In this document: positions 45,367-53,383 of the stretch, piece by piece
How positions within the stretch are numbered: the stretch's first letter is position 1
Layout of the letters: every line of letters starts with the position of its first letter
DNA from: [Ruminococcus] torques ATCC 27756
GTDB lineage: Bacteria; Bacillota; Clostridia; Lachnospirales; Lachnospiraceae
Assembly (NCBI RefSeq): GCF_000153925.1
Contig: NZ_DS264364.1
Coordinates: 25,086-89,085, forward strand
Reading direction: 5' to 3'
Length of the DNA: 64,000 bases
Notes under the pieces: generated by a model
Told to the model about the DNA's origin: nothing
What the model saw: the letters and a program-made list of their open reading frames with translations, nothing else
The model's database searches: none
Program-made: the position numbers and the translations under genes

Positions 45367-45438
45367 TTAATGTGAAATAAAATAAAAAATGATTTTTATA
45401 TCAATTTTGTACCATAATGAAAACAGATTTAAAACGTT

Positions 45439-45478
45439 ATAAAGAGATATAAAGAGATATAAAGAGATATAAAGAGAT
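45439..45478 (+). repeat. 10-bp tandem repeat (4 copies)
   Basis: ATAAAGAGAT is repeated four times exactly, between lysS and its terminator. Copy number is likely to vary among strains. Confidence 0.85.
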
Positions 45479-45512
45479 AGGCTCATGGAATGTATTTTCT
45501 ATGAGCCTGTTT
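45479..45512 (+). terminator. lysS terminator
   Basis: AGGCTCAT pairs with ATGAGCCT across a 14-bp loop, then GTTTGTGTT. Confidence 0.6.
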
Positions 45513-45569
45513 GTGTTATGTAAAGGCAGATGACAGTAGATGAAAGATTATCGAACCATGATTATTATT

Positions 45570-46350
45570 ATGAGTGGAAGAAAAACAGGATTATATTTTG
45601 AAAATTACGAAAAAGAGTGGGTACTTGACGGAGCAACTGTTCTCTACGGAAGCGCCCGGAACTAAGAGCAACTCTTGAATATGATTTTTTGCAGGAAAAA
45701 ACTTTATTTACAAAGGGTTTTCGATGGAGGAAATCATTCATCATCTTGCAGTCTTTGTTTCAAGATTATGGCAAATCCATATCTTTGGTGAGGAAAATAC
45801 AAGAGCGACGGCAGTATTTTTAATCAAGTATTTGAGAACGCTCGGATTTTCTGCCACAAATGATATTTTTGCGAAAAATGCTTGGTATTTTAGAAATGCA
45901 CTTGTCCCGGCAAATTATACGAACCTGCAAAAGGGTATCCACGAAACAACCGAGTATTTGGAGGTATTCTTGAGAAACTTGCTGAGGTTATACATAAGAA
46001 GGACTGGCTCAAATAGCAAATGTATCAGTTCAGACAATTACACAAGTGCAGTAAAAAAAGAATTGCAACAGTTAAGCACATTCTCTCAAATTAAAGAAAT
46101 TAGAGACAAAGAACTAAATTCAGTAATTCTCTCGCATCTTGAAATGAGTGAAGATTTAGTTGAGGGAATCAAGAGCGAGTGGGAACAGAAGAAAATATTC
46201 AAAAAACAGATAAAGGGTGATGATGGCACTACATTAATCGAAGATAGCTATTGTACGAGAAGTTATGTTAGGGAAATAATTCTAAGATATTGTCAAAACA
46301 GAACGTTCTTTAGAACAAAATTTAACATTAAGGATGGAAATTTGTTTTGA
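45570..46350 (+). pseudogene. Broken Fic-family gene
   Basis: Three frames together give a Fic protein: EWVLDGATVLYGSAR (45615-45659), ATLEYDFLQEKT after a shift at ~45664, and from 45724 HHLAVFVSRLWQIHIFGEEN then TRATAVFLIKYLRTLGFSA and NAWYFRNALVPANYTNLQKG. Two frame shifts split the N-terminus. The Fic catalytic motif reads HIFGEENTR where related proteins have HIFGEGNTR, so the Gly that binds the nucleotide is lost. After about residue 95 of the last frame the sequence changes into an unrelated tail (LSTFSQIKEIRDKELNSVIL). The open frame 45724-46350 is therefore a remnant plus foreign end. Active Fic proteins transfer AMP; this one should not. Confidence 0.8.
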
Positions 46351-46359
46351 TAAATAGAC

Positions 46360-46395
46360 TGCGAGGTGTTAGCAAATTGCGATACCTCAATTTTT
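46360..46395 (+). terminator. Terminator after the fic remnant
   Basis: GAGGTGTTAGCAA can pair imperfectly with TTGCGATACCTC, followed by AATTTTTG. Confidence 0.5.
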
Positions 46396-46533
46396 GTCAA
46401 TAAGATAAAATTTGATTACATACAGTTATAAAAGATGGGTTATAAAAGATGTATAGAGAGTACCTTTTGTTTTTAGAGGAATTACGTTATAATAAAATCG
46501 AAACAATCTGTTATATGTTATAATCAGAGGAGT

Positions 46534-46884
46534 ATGAAAGAAATGTGTACACGAAATGAATTGAACTTAATATTGCAGGCGATGACTCAGGCGTATCAAG
46601 CGGTATATGGAGCAAATGTTGTGAAAATTATTTTGTATGGTTCTTATGCTAGAGGCGATTATCAAAAGGATTCAGATATAGATATAGTCGCTATTGTACA
46701 GGGAGATAGAGAAAAACTTCAACAAGGCTTGAAAAGTGTGTGGGATATTTCTTCAGACTTGGAATTAGAGTATGGTACGATAGTGTCTCCAACGGTTATT
46801 CCTTTTGCTGAATATGAGAAGTATAAAAATGATTTACCTTATTATAGAAATATCGAAAGTGAGGGGGTAGAAATCGTTGCCTGA
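46534..46884 (+). CDS. MNT-type nucleotidyltransferase (antitoxin of HEPN/MNT pair)
   Basis: A 116-residue minimal nucleotidyltransferase with the signature GSYARGDYQKDSDIDIVAIV (GSx9DxD), where Gly-Ser and the two Asp bind nucleotide and metal. MntA-type proteins neutralise HEPN toxins by adding AMP to them. The ATG follows AGAGGAGT, with a second in-frame ATG three codons on. The HEPN gene overlaps its last eight bases. Part of a small conflict-gene cluster beside the fic remnant. Confidence 0.88.
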   Translation: MKEMCTRNELNLILQAMTQAYQAVYGANVVKIILYGSYARGDYQKDSDIDIVAIVQGDREKLQQGLKSVWDISSDLELEYGTIVSPTVIPFAEYEKYKNDLPYYRNIESEGVEIVA

Positions 46885-47269
46885 TAATAGAGAAGAATTA
46901 AAAGTATATCGCTTGGAAATGGCAAAAGAGCGACTGCATTCCTCGAAAATACTATTAGAGGCTGGAAGTTATAAAGATTCTATAGGTCGTTCCTATTATG
47001 CAATGTTTACAGCGGTGCGTGCATTGCTGGCGGTAGAAGGACAAGACTTTTCAAAGCATGCCGGAGTTATTGCATATTTTCAGAAAGAATATGTGAAGAC
47101 AGGAAAGTTTGACAAGAAATATTCAAAATATATCAGTCAGGCATTTCAAATTCGAAACAATACCGATTATGCGGATTTTTTTCTTGTGTCTCTGCAAGAT
47201 GCAAAGGAACAGTATGATAGAGCTGAAGAATTTGTAAAAGTGATTGAAGAGTTCTTGAAAATGGAATAG
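46877..47269 (+). CDS. HEPN-domain protein (toxin partner, UPF0332-like)
   Basis: A 130-residue all-helical HEPN protein: LEMAKERLHSSKILLEAGSY, SIGRSYYAMFTAVRALLAVE and IRNNTDYADFF. The Arg-x3-Asp-Tyr near the end replaces the RNase-type Rx4H motif, which is typical of the UPF0332/COG1895 branch. The start is a TTG at 46877, nine bases after GAGGGGG and inside the nucleotidyltransferase gene; that overlap marks an operon. Paired with the MNT gene it forms a toxin-antitoxin-like module. Activity of this branch is not well established. Confidence 0.87.
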   Translation: MPDNREELKVYRLEMAKERLHSSKILLEAGSYKDSIGRSYYAMFTAVRALLAVEGQDFSKHAGVIAYFQKEYVKTGKFDKKYSKYISQAFQIRNNTDYADFFLVSLQDAKEQYDRAEEFVKVIEEFLKME

Positions 47270-47347
47270 AGATTCCTACATTAGCACTACACTAAATTTA
47301 CATCAATTTCAAAGAAACTTATGAAGGAGTGCAAAGGTTTTTGTGTG

Positions 47348-48868
47348 TTACTTAATATCAACTCTCGATAAAAATTCAGCAAGTGATATCGGAAAACGAA
47401 TCCCTTTATCATGAAAATACTGAAGGATATAATCTTCAGATAAAAAATATTTTCCTATCAATTCATGAGTTATTCTTAAACATTCTGCCGGAAAGAGGAC
47501 AGCGGGATATGTGAGAGTATTTATGAATCCTCTGTCGTTATAAAACAGAAACGGCTTGGAATGTTCAAAAGCTGTCATAAAGATTTCCCCGTAGAGCCTC
47601 TTTTCGATTGTTTTGACAGAGTGCTTGAATTCCGAAAAGTAGTCTCTGTCGGTTTTTAAAGATGTATATTGCTCAGGGAAGGCGTGAGAAGCCTTCCTGA
47701 CGTTGTTTTTGAAAGTCAGGATCGTTTGTGAAAAAGAATTGGCAAATGTTGTAAGGGCATCTGTAAGCAGACAACATCTGTAATTCAAGTTTTCTTGATC
47801 AAGTTCTAATTGTCCGTTAGAGAGAGCGTGACTGACAGCGGGGGCGTTTGTTATATTGAGATAGAATGTTGTGATTTTTTCTTTTTCTTTCTCAATCTGC
47901 TGTTCTATGTCGTTTATGATCTTAGTGCATCCGTTGGAAAAGGTTTCGTAGTCTTTCGCCGAGATATGGTGAATGGAATGGTCATCTAAAGTTTCTTCTG
48001 CAAGAGAAAATATTTTTGCAGAAAAGGAAGACAGAGAATGTTTTATGCTCTGCATCAGTTCGTTTTCACCTATAATAGTCCACGGCTTTTTGTGTGGATA
48101 TAAGGTCGTTAAATCTAGTTTTTTATTTTCTGAACAGGTCTGTTCATATAATTTTTCCCTGAAAGTATTTAACAGAATATATGCGTTTGAAACAACCGGA
48201 GCAGCGGAATAATTTTTGAGGCGGCTGTTTTGCAAAATTGCGGTTAATGTTTCGGTTAAATGAAAAATACAATGCCGGAGCGCCTCTTTTTGGAAATCGT
48301 TTTTTGAGAAAGTATTATAAATTTCTTCCGTAGTACAAAAATATTTACGGCAAAGAATTTCATCAGTTAAAATCCGATATTCTGTTTGGGTAAGATCGTT
48401 TTGAAATTTTTCTGTCTCTGTAAATGTCTCGTCAAGTTCATGGAAAAACGAAGTGACAGGGGCATTTTTTTTGAATTTACTGGCAGCTTTGATATAGCAG
48501 ATTAAAAAAGGCGTAATGGGAGCGGGAACATTCCATTTGATCGCTGTGCGATCGTATTCGGATGCAAGATCGGTATATGGAGGAAACTGCAAAAAGCAGG
48601 GGGTTCTCAGGCAGAGAAACTGATACATCAACTTATGAATATATAAAAATTCATAAGGATATTGCTCGCTCTTTTTAACTGCATTGTAAGTTAAAGAAAG
48701 AAACATAGGATTAGAATAATCGGAAGAGGCGTAATACATACATTTTTTGAAAAAATTAATCCATTTGTGTAAAGTGCGTTCGTCATAAGAAGAAGTCAGA
48801 TTTCTGAAAGCGCATAAAATATCGGATTCTGAAGTGATGGGAATTGTGTTTTTGTTTGCTGCTTTCAT
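47348..48868 (-). CDS. Unrecognised 506-residue protein
   Basis: No family recognised. It is hydrophilic, probably mostly helical and cytoplasmic: no signal peptide, no clear transmembrane helix. The N-terminus contains an aromatic-rich stretch (YASSDYSNPMFLSLTYNAVK). Residues ~315-345 have a coiled-coil look (CTKIINDIEQQIEKEKEKIT). The C-terminus is KGIRFPISLAEFLSRVDIK. The start is the ATG preceded by GAAGGAGGATTCAAAA; an upstream in-frame ATG at 48901 lies before that ribosome site. It lies alone on the minus strand between the HEPN pair and a small plus-strand gene. No function suggested. Confidence 0.75.
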   Translation of the reverse strand: MKAANKNTIPITSESDILCAFRNLTSSYDERTLHKWINFFKKCMYYASSDYSNPMFLSLTYNAVKKSEQYPYEFLYIHKLMYQFLCLRTPCFLQFPPYTDLASEYDRTAIKWNVPAPITPFLICYIKAASKFKKNAPVTSFFHELDETFTETEKFQNDLTQTEYRILTDEILCRKYFCTTEEIYNTFSKNDFQKEALRHCIFHLTETLTAILQNSRLKNYSAAPVVSNAYILLNTFREKLYEQTCSENKKLDLTTLYPHKKPWTIIGENELMQSIKHSLSSFSAKIFSLAEETLDDHSIHHISAKDYETFSNGCTKIINDIEQQIEKEKEKITTFYLNITNAPAVSHALSNGQLELDQENLNYRCCLLTDALTTFANSFSQTILTFKNNVRKASHAFPEQYTSLKTDRDYFSEFKHSVKTIEKRLYGEIFMTAFEHSKPFLFYNDRGFINTLTYPAVLFPAECLRITHELIGKYFLSEDYILQYFHDKGIRFPISLAEFLSRVDIK

Positions 48869-49028
48869 TTTTGAATCCTCCTTCGGTATAAAAGGCTGCA
48901 AAAAAAATCGGAAATTTTTTGCGGCTTCATGCTGTTTGATAAAGATGGTTTAATTATAGTGTCAGGCAATAAAATAATCTGTTTATATTGTAATGCAAAG
49001 TGAAAGAAATAGAAATAGGAGAATGAGT

Positions 49029-49325
49029 ATGTTTCAAAAGCCGGAAGAATCAAAAAAGAACAGCTCGGCAGATAAGACTGAAAAGATAAGAGAGATTTAT
49101 CGCTTCTTACTGTCTGAAACCGATTATTTGAAGGAAATTGGGAAAGAGATTGACGAAGAGACGGAGAGGCTGTTGAAAGAAAATAGAGTGAATTTGGAGA
49201 AAAAGACGTATGAAGAGGTTCGCGATGAGTTATTTGCATTAACGGAGGCTGCAAAAGAAAAAGGATTCATACAAGGTTTTCGATATGCCGTAATGTTAAT
49301 GAGAGAAATTACTGTAAAGCTTTGA
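49029..49325 (+). CDS. Small helical protein of unknown function (DUF6809-like)
   Basis: A 98-residue charged protein predicted to be mostly helical: EKIREIYRFLLSETDYLKEI, then VRDELFALTEAAKEKGFIQG and FRYAVMLMREITVKL. The GF-x2-GFR-x-A pattern near the end resembles DUF6809 proteins of Firmicutes mobile regions; role unknown. ATG at 49029 is seven bases after AGGAG, and another at 49023 is possible. Its 3' end overlaps the convergent regulator gene by 17 bases. Confidence 0.62.
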   Translation: MFQKPEESKKNSSADKTEKIREIYRFLLSETDYLKEIGKEIDEETERLLKENRVNLEKKTYEEVRDELFALTEAAKEKGFIQGFRYAVMLMREITVKL

Positions 49326-49629
49326 CAATTTTCAAAATCTGCTCTTTTGTTTCATTATTGCAGGAGTGTAACTCATGGAGAATTTCCTGTTCGATGGCAG
49401 AGGATGAGTCGTTATATTCATCGGAAAGAATATAGTCAACAGTAGTATCTAACGCATTACATATCTGCACTAAAACAGAAAGAGAAACTTTGACACGGTT
49501 ATTTTCGATATTACTGATATGACTTGTATTCACATCAGCAGCATTAGCGATATATTCTTGTGTTAAGTTTTTGGAAAGGCGGATTTTCTTTAATTTTTCG
49601 CCTATTTGTTCAAAGTTTAAAGTGTCCAT
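49309..49629 (-). CDS. Xre-family regulator
   Basis: A 106-residue protein with a complete helix-turn-helix (IGEKLKKIRLSKNLTQEYIA, then NTSHISNIENNRVKVSLSVL) and a helical tail with acidic residues. No sensor domain. TTGGAGGTTACTG precedes the start. It is divergent from the zinc-ribbon gene cluster that starts at 49736, with a ~105-bp AT-rich gap, so it may control that cluster; no operator was identified. Confidence 0.86.
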   Translation of the reverse strand: MDTLNFEQIGEKLKKIRLSKNLTQEYIANAADVNTSHISNIENNRVKVSLSVLVQICNALDTTVDYILSDEYNDSSSAIEQEILHELHSCNNETKEQILKIVKALQ

Positions 49630-49735
49630 GCAGTAACCTCCAAAAAAATATTGATTTAATTGTAATATTTACTTAGTTATAGTATAATTATCTACAGCTA
49701 TAAAAATATTAGTTATAAAGGAAGTGCAAAAAGGA

Positions 49736-50410
49736 ATGAAGTGCGAAAATTGTGGAAATGAAGTTAGGGAGGGGGCGAAATTTTGCTCAAAATGTGGAAG
49801 CAATATATTGGAGCAGCAGGAAGATCACAGCGGTAAACATAATGTTCATGAGACGAAAACGGAGAAAAGGTGTGTGAATTGTGGGAATGTACTTAGAGAA
49901 GAGTCAAAATTTTGCCCTAAATGTGGGAGCAGTACATTGGAACAAAAAGAGGATGTAAGTACATTAAAAGATGAAGAAAAGGATAAAGCGGAACAAAGTA
50001 AAGGAACATTTTATTTTGAAAAAGTAAAAATGATCGGAAGATTACGATACAAAATTATCCGAACAGAAGTAAGTAATAATGAAGAGCGTTTGGAGATAAG
50101 TCAAAAGATACATAGATTTTTAAGGAAAGAAAAAGAAAACCATTTGGAGATAAAATTATCAGAAATCGGTTCAATGGAATTAAAAACAAAAATGGATTTT
50201 TGGGATACATTGTATGCAGCGCTATTTGGGGTAATGTTTCTGATGAATATAACAGATGTAGCATGGCTTTTATTGATAGCAGTCTTTCTTTATACAGGTT
50301 ATGGAAAGGTTTTAAATTTAAAAATGAAAAATGGACTGAATTTTGAAATTCCTGTAAATGGAATGACTGAAGATGTGGAACAGTTTCGGTTATTGATCGG
50401 AAAAGAATAA
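49736..50410 (+). CDS. Double zinc-ribbon membrane protein
   Basis: A 224-residue protein. Two zinc ribbons lie at the N-terminus (CENCGNEVREGAKFCSKCGS and CVNCGNVLREESKFCPKCGS), about 35 residues apart and so similar that they look duplicated. An acidic/lysine-rich linker follows. The C-terminal domain (FEKVKMIGRLRYKIIRTEV) holds two hydrophobic helices (LYAALFGVMFLMNITDVAWL, LLIAVFLYTGY). No known function. First of four zinc-ribbon genes in the same direction. Start at the ATG rather than an in-frame GTG at 49724, although neither has ideal spacing. Confidence 0.78.
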   Translation: MKCENCGNEVREGAKFCSKCGSNILEQQEDHSGKHNVHETKTEKRCVNCGNVLREESKFCPKCGSSTLEQKEDVSTLKDEEKDKAEQSKGTFYFEKVKMIGRLRYKIIRTEVSNNEERLEISQKIHRFLRKEKENHLEIKLSEIGSMELKTKMDFWDTLYAALFGVMFLMNITDVAWLLLIAVFLYTGYGKVLNLKMKNGLNFEIPVNGMTEDVEQFRLLIGKE

Positions 50411-50422
50411 GGAGCGTGCGAG

Positions 50423-51250
50423 ATGAAATATTGCAGAAATTGTGGAAAAGAATTAAATTCAGATATTCAATATTGTCCGAATTGCGGCGCTTCTGTAAGT
50501 GAGGAACAATCAGGGAAAAATGAGAATTCATATCAGGAAAGTAACGCGGATGGATCGCTTTGGGAATCTCTTGTCGAATTTTTTAAAGCGCTGATTGAAT
50601 ATATGAAAGAAGCGGGGCTTCATATTATCGATGCGATTGACAAAATCATTCAGATGCCGCCGAATATACCGAAAGATTCTATATGCCCGTATTGTAACAG
50701 CGAGGATACGTTTCCGATTGTTAAGAACGAGACAGAGATTAAAACAAAAGGATACAGTATGGGGCGCGGGTGCTGTGGAATGTGTTTGCTCGGTCCGTTT
50801 GGATTATTGTGCGGAGCGCTCTTCACGGGCTCTAAAGTAAAGAGCAGATCTATCACCTGGTGGGGATGTAAAAATTGCGGAAGACAACATTTAGCGCAGC
50901 ATGACGCTGTTGAAACGTTAAGTTCGTTGATGGATAAAATGACAGTAAATTGTCTTTGCTATGGCGCGCTAGGTTCTCTTTTGCTTTACCCGATACTGGA
51001 TGAATTAGTGCATGGATTTTTAAGAACGGTCATCGTTGTTTTGATCGCTGTCATAGTGGGAGTTTCCTTGCCGTTATATTTTTGCTATCAGTTATGCGAG
51101 GATATAGACAAACAGTTAGGGTATAGTATTTGGGATATTTTAGAAGTAGAAAAGAAACAGGAAATTTGGAGTTGTATAAAATTTTCAATGCTTTCTTTAG
51201 CCGGTACACTGATTTTTGTCTGTCCGATCTTAGTACATTTTGCAGAGTAA
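50423..51250 (+). CDS. Zinc-ribbon membrane protein with two extra Cys clusters
   Basis: A 275-residue protein. The N-terminal zinc ribbon is YCRNCGKELNSDIQYCPNCG. A second Cys module (ICPYCNSEDTFPIV ... GRGCCGMCLLGPFGLLCG ... WWGCKNCGRQHLAQHD) lies in the middle, and three hydrophobic helices follow at the C-terminus (FLRTVIVVLIAVIVGVSLPL; MLSLAGTLIFVCPILVH). Function unknown. Starts 12 bases after the previous stop, with AAGGAGCGTGCGAG before the ATG, so they form an operon. The next gene begins within one codon of its stop. Confidence 0.8.
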   Translation: MKYCRNCGKELNSDIQYCPNCGASVSEEQSGKNENSYQESNADGSLWESLVEFFKALIEYMKEAGLHIIDAIDKIIQMPPNIPKDSICPYCNSEDTFPIVKNETEIKTKGYSMGRGCCGMCLLGPFGLLCGALFTGSKVKSRSITWWGCKNCGRQHLAQHDAVETLSSLMDKMTVNCLCYGALGSLLLYPILDELVHGFLRTVIVVLIAVIVGVSLPLYFCYQLCEDIDKQLGYSIWDILEVEKKQEIWSCIKFSMLSLAGTLIFVCPILVHFAE

Positions 51251-51251
51251 G

Positions 51252-51599
51252 ATGATGATGGATAAAAGAAAAATATATAAGAAACTTATGGTGATAGGAA
51301 GAGCGACGGGATGTCATCAATTACCGGAACGAAGCTTTTCCTTTCGCGGAAAACAATTTCCGGTATGCGCAAGATGTACGGGGGTGTTTATAGGAGAAGT
51401 TTTGGGAATCTTCTTATTCAAGGTCGGCGAGATTTCCAATATAATTGCGGTCGTGTTTTCTCTGATCATGTTTGCAGATTGGTTCGTACAATATAAATTT
51501 CATTACGAATCAAATAATATACGGAGATTAATAACCGGTCTTCTGTGCGGATATGCGTTCGGAAATATCATTATGAAATATTTAAGATATTTTATGTGA
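51252..51599 (+). CDS. DUF2085 membrane protein
   Basis: A 115-residue protein with the DUF2085 motif TGCHQLPERSFSFRGKQFPV then CARCTGVFIGEV, where Cys and His could bind a metal. Two hydrophobic helices follow (IIAVVFSLIMFADWFVQ; LITGLLCGYAFGNIIMKYL). Predicted integral membrane; function unknown. Three ATGs stand in tandem at 51252-51260, next to the stop of the upstream gene, so translation is probably coupled. It breaks the row of zinc-ribbon genes. Confidence 0.85.
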   Translation: MMMDKRKIYKKLMVIGRATGCHQLPERSFSFRGKQFPVCARCTGVFIGEVLGIFLFKVGEISNIIAVVFSLIMFADWFVQYKFHYESNNIRRLITGLLCGYAFGNIIMKYLRYFM

Positions 51600-51636
51600 T
51601 TGAAAACATTAAAAGAGAATGTAGGAGGAATTTGCC

Positions 51637-52164
51637 ATGTTTTGCGAAAAGTGTGGAAAAGAAATAAAAGATGGGGATAAGTTTTGTCCGTATTGCGGAG
51701 CGGAAAATGAAATAAATAAGGAAGAACCGAGTCATGATATACCGCCGGATTTTAGCGTCAAAGGCGCAGGAAAAAAGAAAAAAGGAGCGGTTATCGCGAT
51801 CGCTGTTTTAGTTATTATTGTGGCGATCGGTATTTTTAAATGCAGTTCAAAGGATGAAATATTAAGATATAATGTGCATGTAATTAATAATACCGGTTTT
51901 GATATTTATGCTCTTTATGCTTCAGAACCTGATGTGGATAACTGGGAAGAAGATTTGCTTGAGTATGGTATAGTGTATGATGGTGAAAGGGTAGATATAG
52001 AGTTTGTGATCACAGAGGAGGATCTTGACTGGGATTTTGCGATAGAAGATTTTGAAGGAAATGTTCTTGAATTTTATGGTTTGAGTTTTGCAGAGTGTGA
52101 TGTAGAAGGAGCGACGTTGATTTTGGAATATGACGGTTATAAGGGAACTGCATCGTTATATTAA
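51637..52164 (+). CDS. Zinc-ribbon membrane protein with extracytoplasmic domain
   Basis: A 175-residue protein: N-terminal zinc ribbon (FCEKCGKEIKDGDKFCPYCG), a polar linker with a Lys-rich patch, one transmembrane helix (AVIAIAVLVIIVAIGIF) and about 95 residues outside. The outer part (VHVINNTGFDIYALYASEPD) is an acidic beta-rich domain ending TLILEYDGYKGTASLY. The first 24 residues are almost the same as in the next gene (FCE[K/N]CGKEIKDG/E-KFCPYCGA), pointing to duplication. AGGAGGAATTTGCC precedes the start. Function unknown. Confidence 0.8.
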   Translation: MFCEKCGKEIKDGDKFCPYCGAENEINKEEPSHDIPPDFSVKGAGKKKKGAVIAIAVLVIIVAIGIFKCSSKDEILRYNVHVINNTGFDIYALYASEPDVDNWEEDLLEYGIVYDGERVDIEFVITEEDLDWDFAIEDFEGNVLEFYGLSFAECDVEGATLILEYDGYKGTASLY

Positions 52165-52193
52165 AGGTAAAATAAGATAAAGGATGTAAAAAA

Positions 52194-53357
52194 ATGTTTT
52201 GTGAAAATTGTGGAAAAGAAATAAAAGATGAGAATAAGTTCTGTCCGTATTGCGGAGCGTCTGTACAGCCTGAACAGAATGGCGAACAGCCAGAGCAGTC
52301 GGCACAGCCGGAACAGAAGAGCGAACAGCCAGAACAGTCGGCACAGCCGGAACAGAAAAATGAACAGCCAAAGCAGTCGGCACAGCCGGAACAGAAGAGT
52401 GAACAACCAAAGCAGTCGGCACAGTCAGACCAGCGGTTGACACAAAAAGAGACAACAGGTAATTCAAGTGCAGATGTTAAAAACAAGGGTGTGTCTCATC
52501 CTGCGCCGAAAAAGAAAAAAACAGCGGTAGTAATTGGAATTATCGCGATGGCAGCAGTCATAATAATCGGAATTATTGCAGCAGTGAAAATGTTTGGAAG
52601 TTCCGATGCGAAAGAAACTGCAAAAGATTCGACATATAAAGAGGTTAAAGAGAATGCAGCTGAAAAAGAATCGAAGCCGGCGAAAAAGGAAAATGTAAAA
52701 CCTAAAAAAGAAACTGATGGGGAAATGAAAAAAGATTCCGGGCAAGAAGAAAAAAAGGAAGAAAAAGATAACAGTAAAAGGGAAGCTGTATTGACAGACC
52801 CGGTCACAATGGGATGGGCAGGTACATATAAAGACGATGATTCGGGAGACAGGCTTGTGATTGCATCAATCGGATATGAATGGTCTTATGTTATCTATAC
52901 GTCGAGCGGGCAGATTTTTGAGAAAGAATCAGAATGTGGTGCATTCGGAGATTATTTAGAAGGGCAATATTATACGTTCTATAAAAATGAGAACGGATTG
53001 TTAAGCGTAACTTCAGGTGCAGGCAAAGGCTGGGGAAACTATCGCAGGATCAGCGGTACATATACGCCGGATCTGGAGATTGAAGGTACTTATGAAAATG
53101 ATACTACTACGATGATCGTGTACGATCAAATGGCAGAGGCAAGTACAAAGTATGTTCCGACAGGATCTGATATCGCGGCAGTCCGGGTAGAGTATAATAA
53201 CGGGCTGGTTATAGACGGAAGATTATATACGCAGGGAGACGGCGGGCTTTCGATTATAGACAGCGTTTCCAAAGAAATATACGGAATTGCTACTTTTGAA
53301 AACGGAGAGGTAAAAGTGACTGGAAGTGGATTTGACGGTATTTTAAAATCGAAGTAA
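52194..53357 (+). CDS. Zinc-ribbon membrane protein with PEQ-type tandem repeats
   Basis: A 387-residue protein. A zinc ribbon (FCENCGKEIKDENKFCPYCG) is followed by four 13-residue repeats of the SEQPEQSAQPEQK type at about residues 29-82. Then come a Lys-rich patch, one transmembrane helix (AVVIGIIAMAAVIIIGIIAA) and a Lys/Glu-rich stalk. A C-terminal beta domain (~residues 200-387) starts at VTMGWAGTYKDDDSGDRLVI. The Cys-based ribbon faces the cytoplasm and the beta domain the outside. Last of the cluster. Its last ~230 bases overlap an open frame that runs on from the STAND gene on the other strand. Confidence 0.83.
   Translation: MFCENCGKEIKDENKFCPYCGASVQPEQNGEQPEQSAQPEQKSEQPEQSAQPEQKNEQPKQSAQPEQKSEQPKQSAQSDQRLTQKETTGNSSADVKNKGVSHPAPKKKKTAVVIGIIAMAAVIIIGIIAAVKMFGSSDAKETAKDSTYKEVKENAAEKESKPAKKENVKPKKETDGEMKKDSGQEEKKEEKDNSKREAVLTDPVTMGWAGTYKDDDSGDRLVIASIGYEWSYVIYTSSGQIFEKESECGAFGDYLEGQYYTFYKNENGLLSVTSGAGKGWGNYRRISGTYTPDLEIEGTYENDTTTMIVYDQMAEASTKYVPTGSDIAAVRVEYNNGLVIDGRLYTQGDGGLSIIDSVSKEIYGIATFENGEVKVTGSGFDGILKSK
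52264..52434 (+). repeat. 39-bp tandem repeats inside the zinc-ribbon gene
   Basis: The DNA unit GAACAGCCAGAGCAGTCGGC and its continuation is repeated about four times with few changes; copy number may vary. Confidence 0.8.
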
Positions 53358-53383
53358 AGGACGTATAAAACGTTGACAATTAC

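Noticed and set aside
45724..46350. An intact Fic protein of 208 residues
   Set aside because: The N-terminal part lies in two other frames upstream, the catalytic loop is altered and the tail is unrelated, so it was recorded as a pseudogene.
46426..46452. Short tandem duplication GTTATAAAAGATG before the MNT gene
   Set aside because: Two 13-bp copies in AT-rich sequence; too small to call an operator or element.
53126..53383. C-terminal extension of the STAND protein
   Set aside because: It is the reverse complement of the 3' part of a well-supported zinc-ribbon gene and has no TPR pattern.
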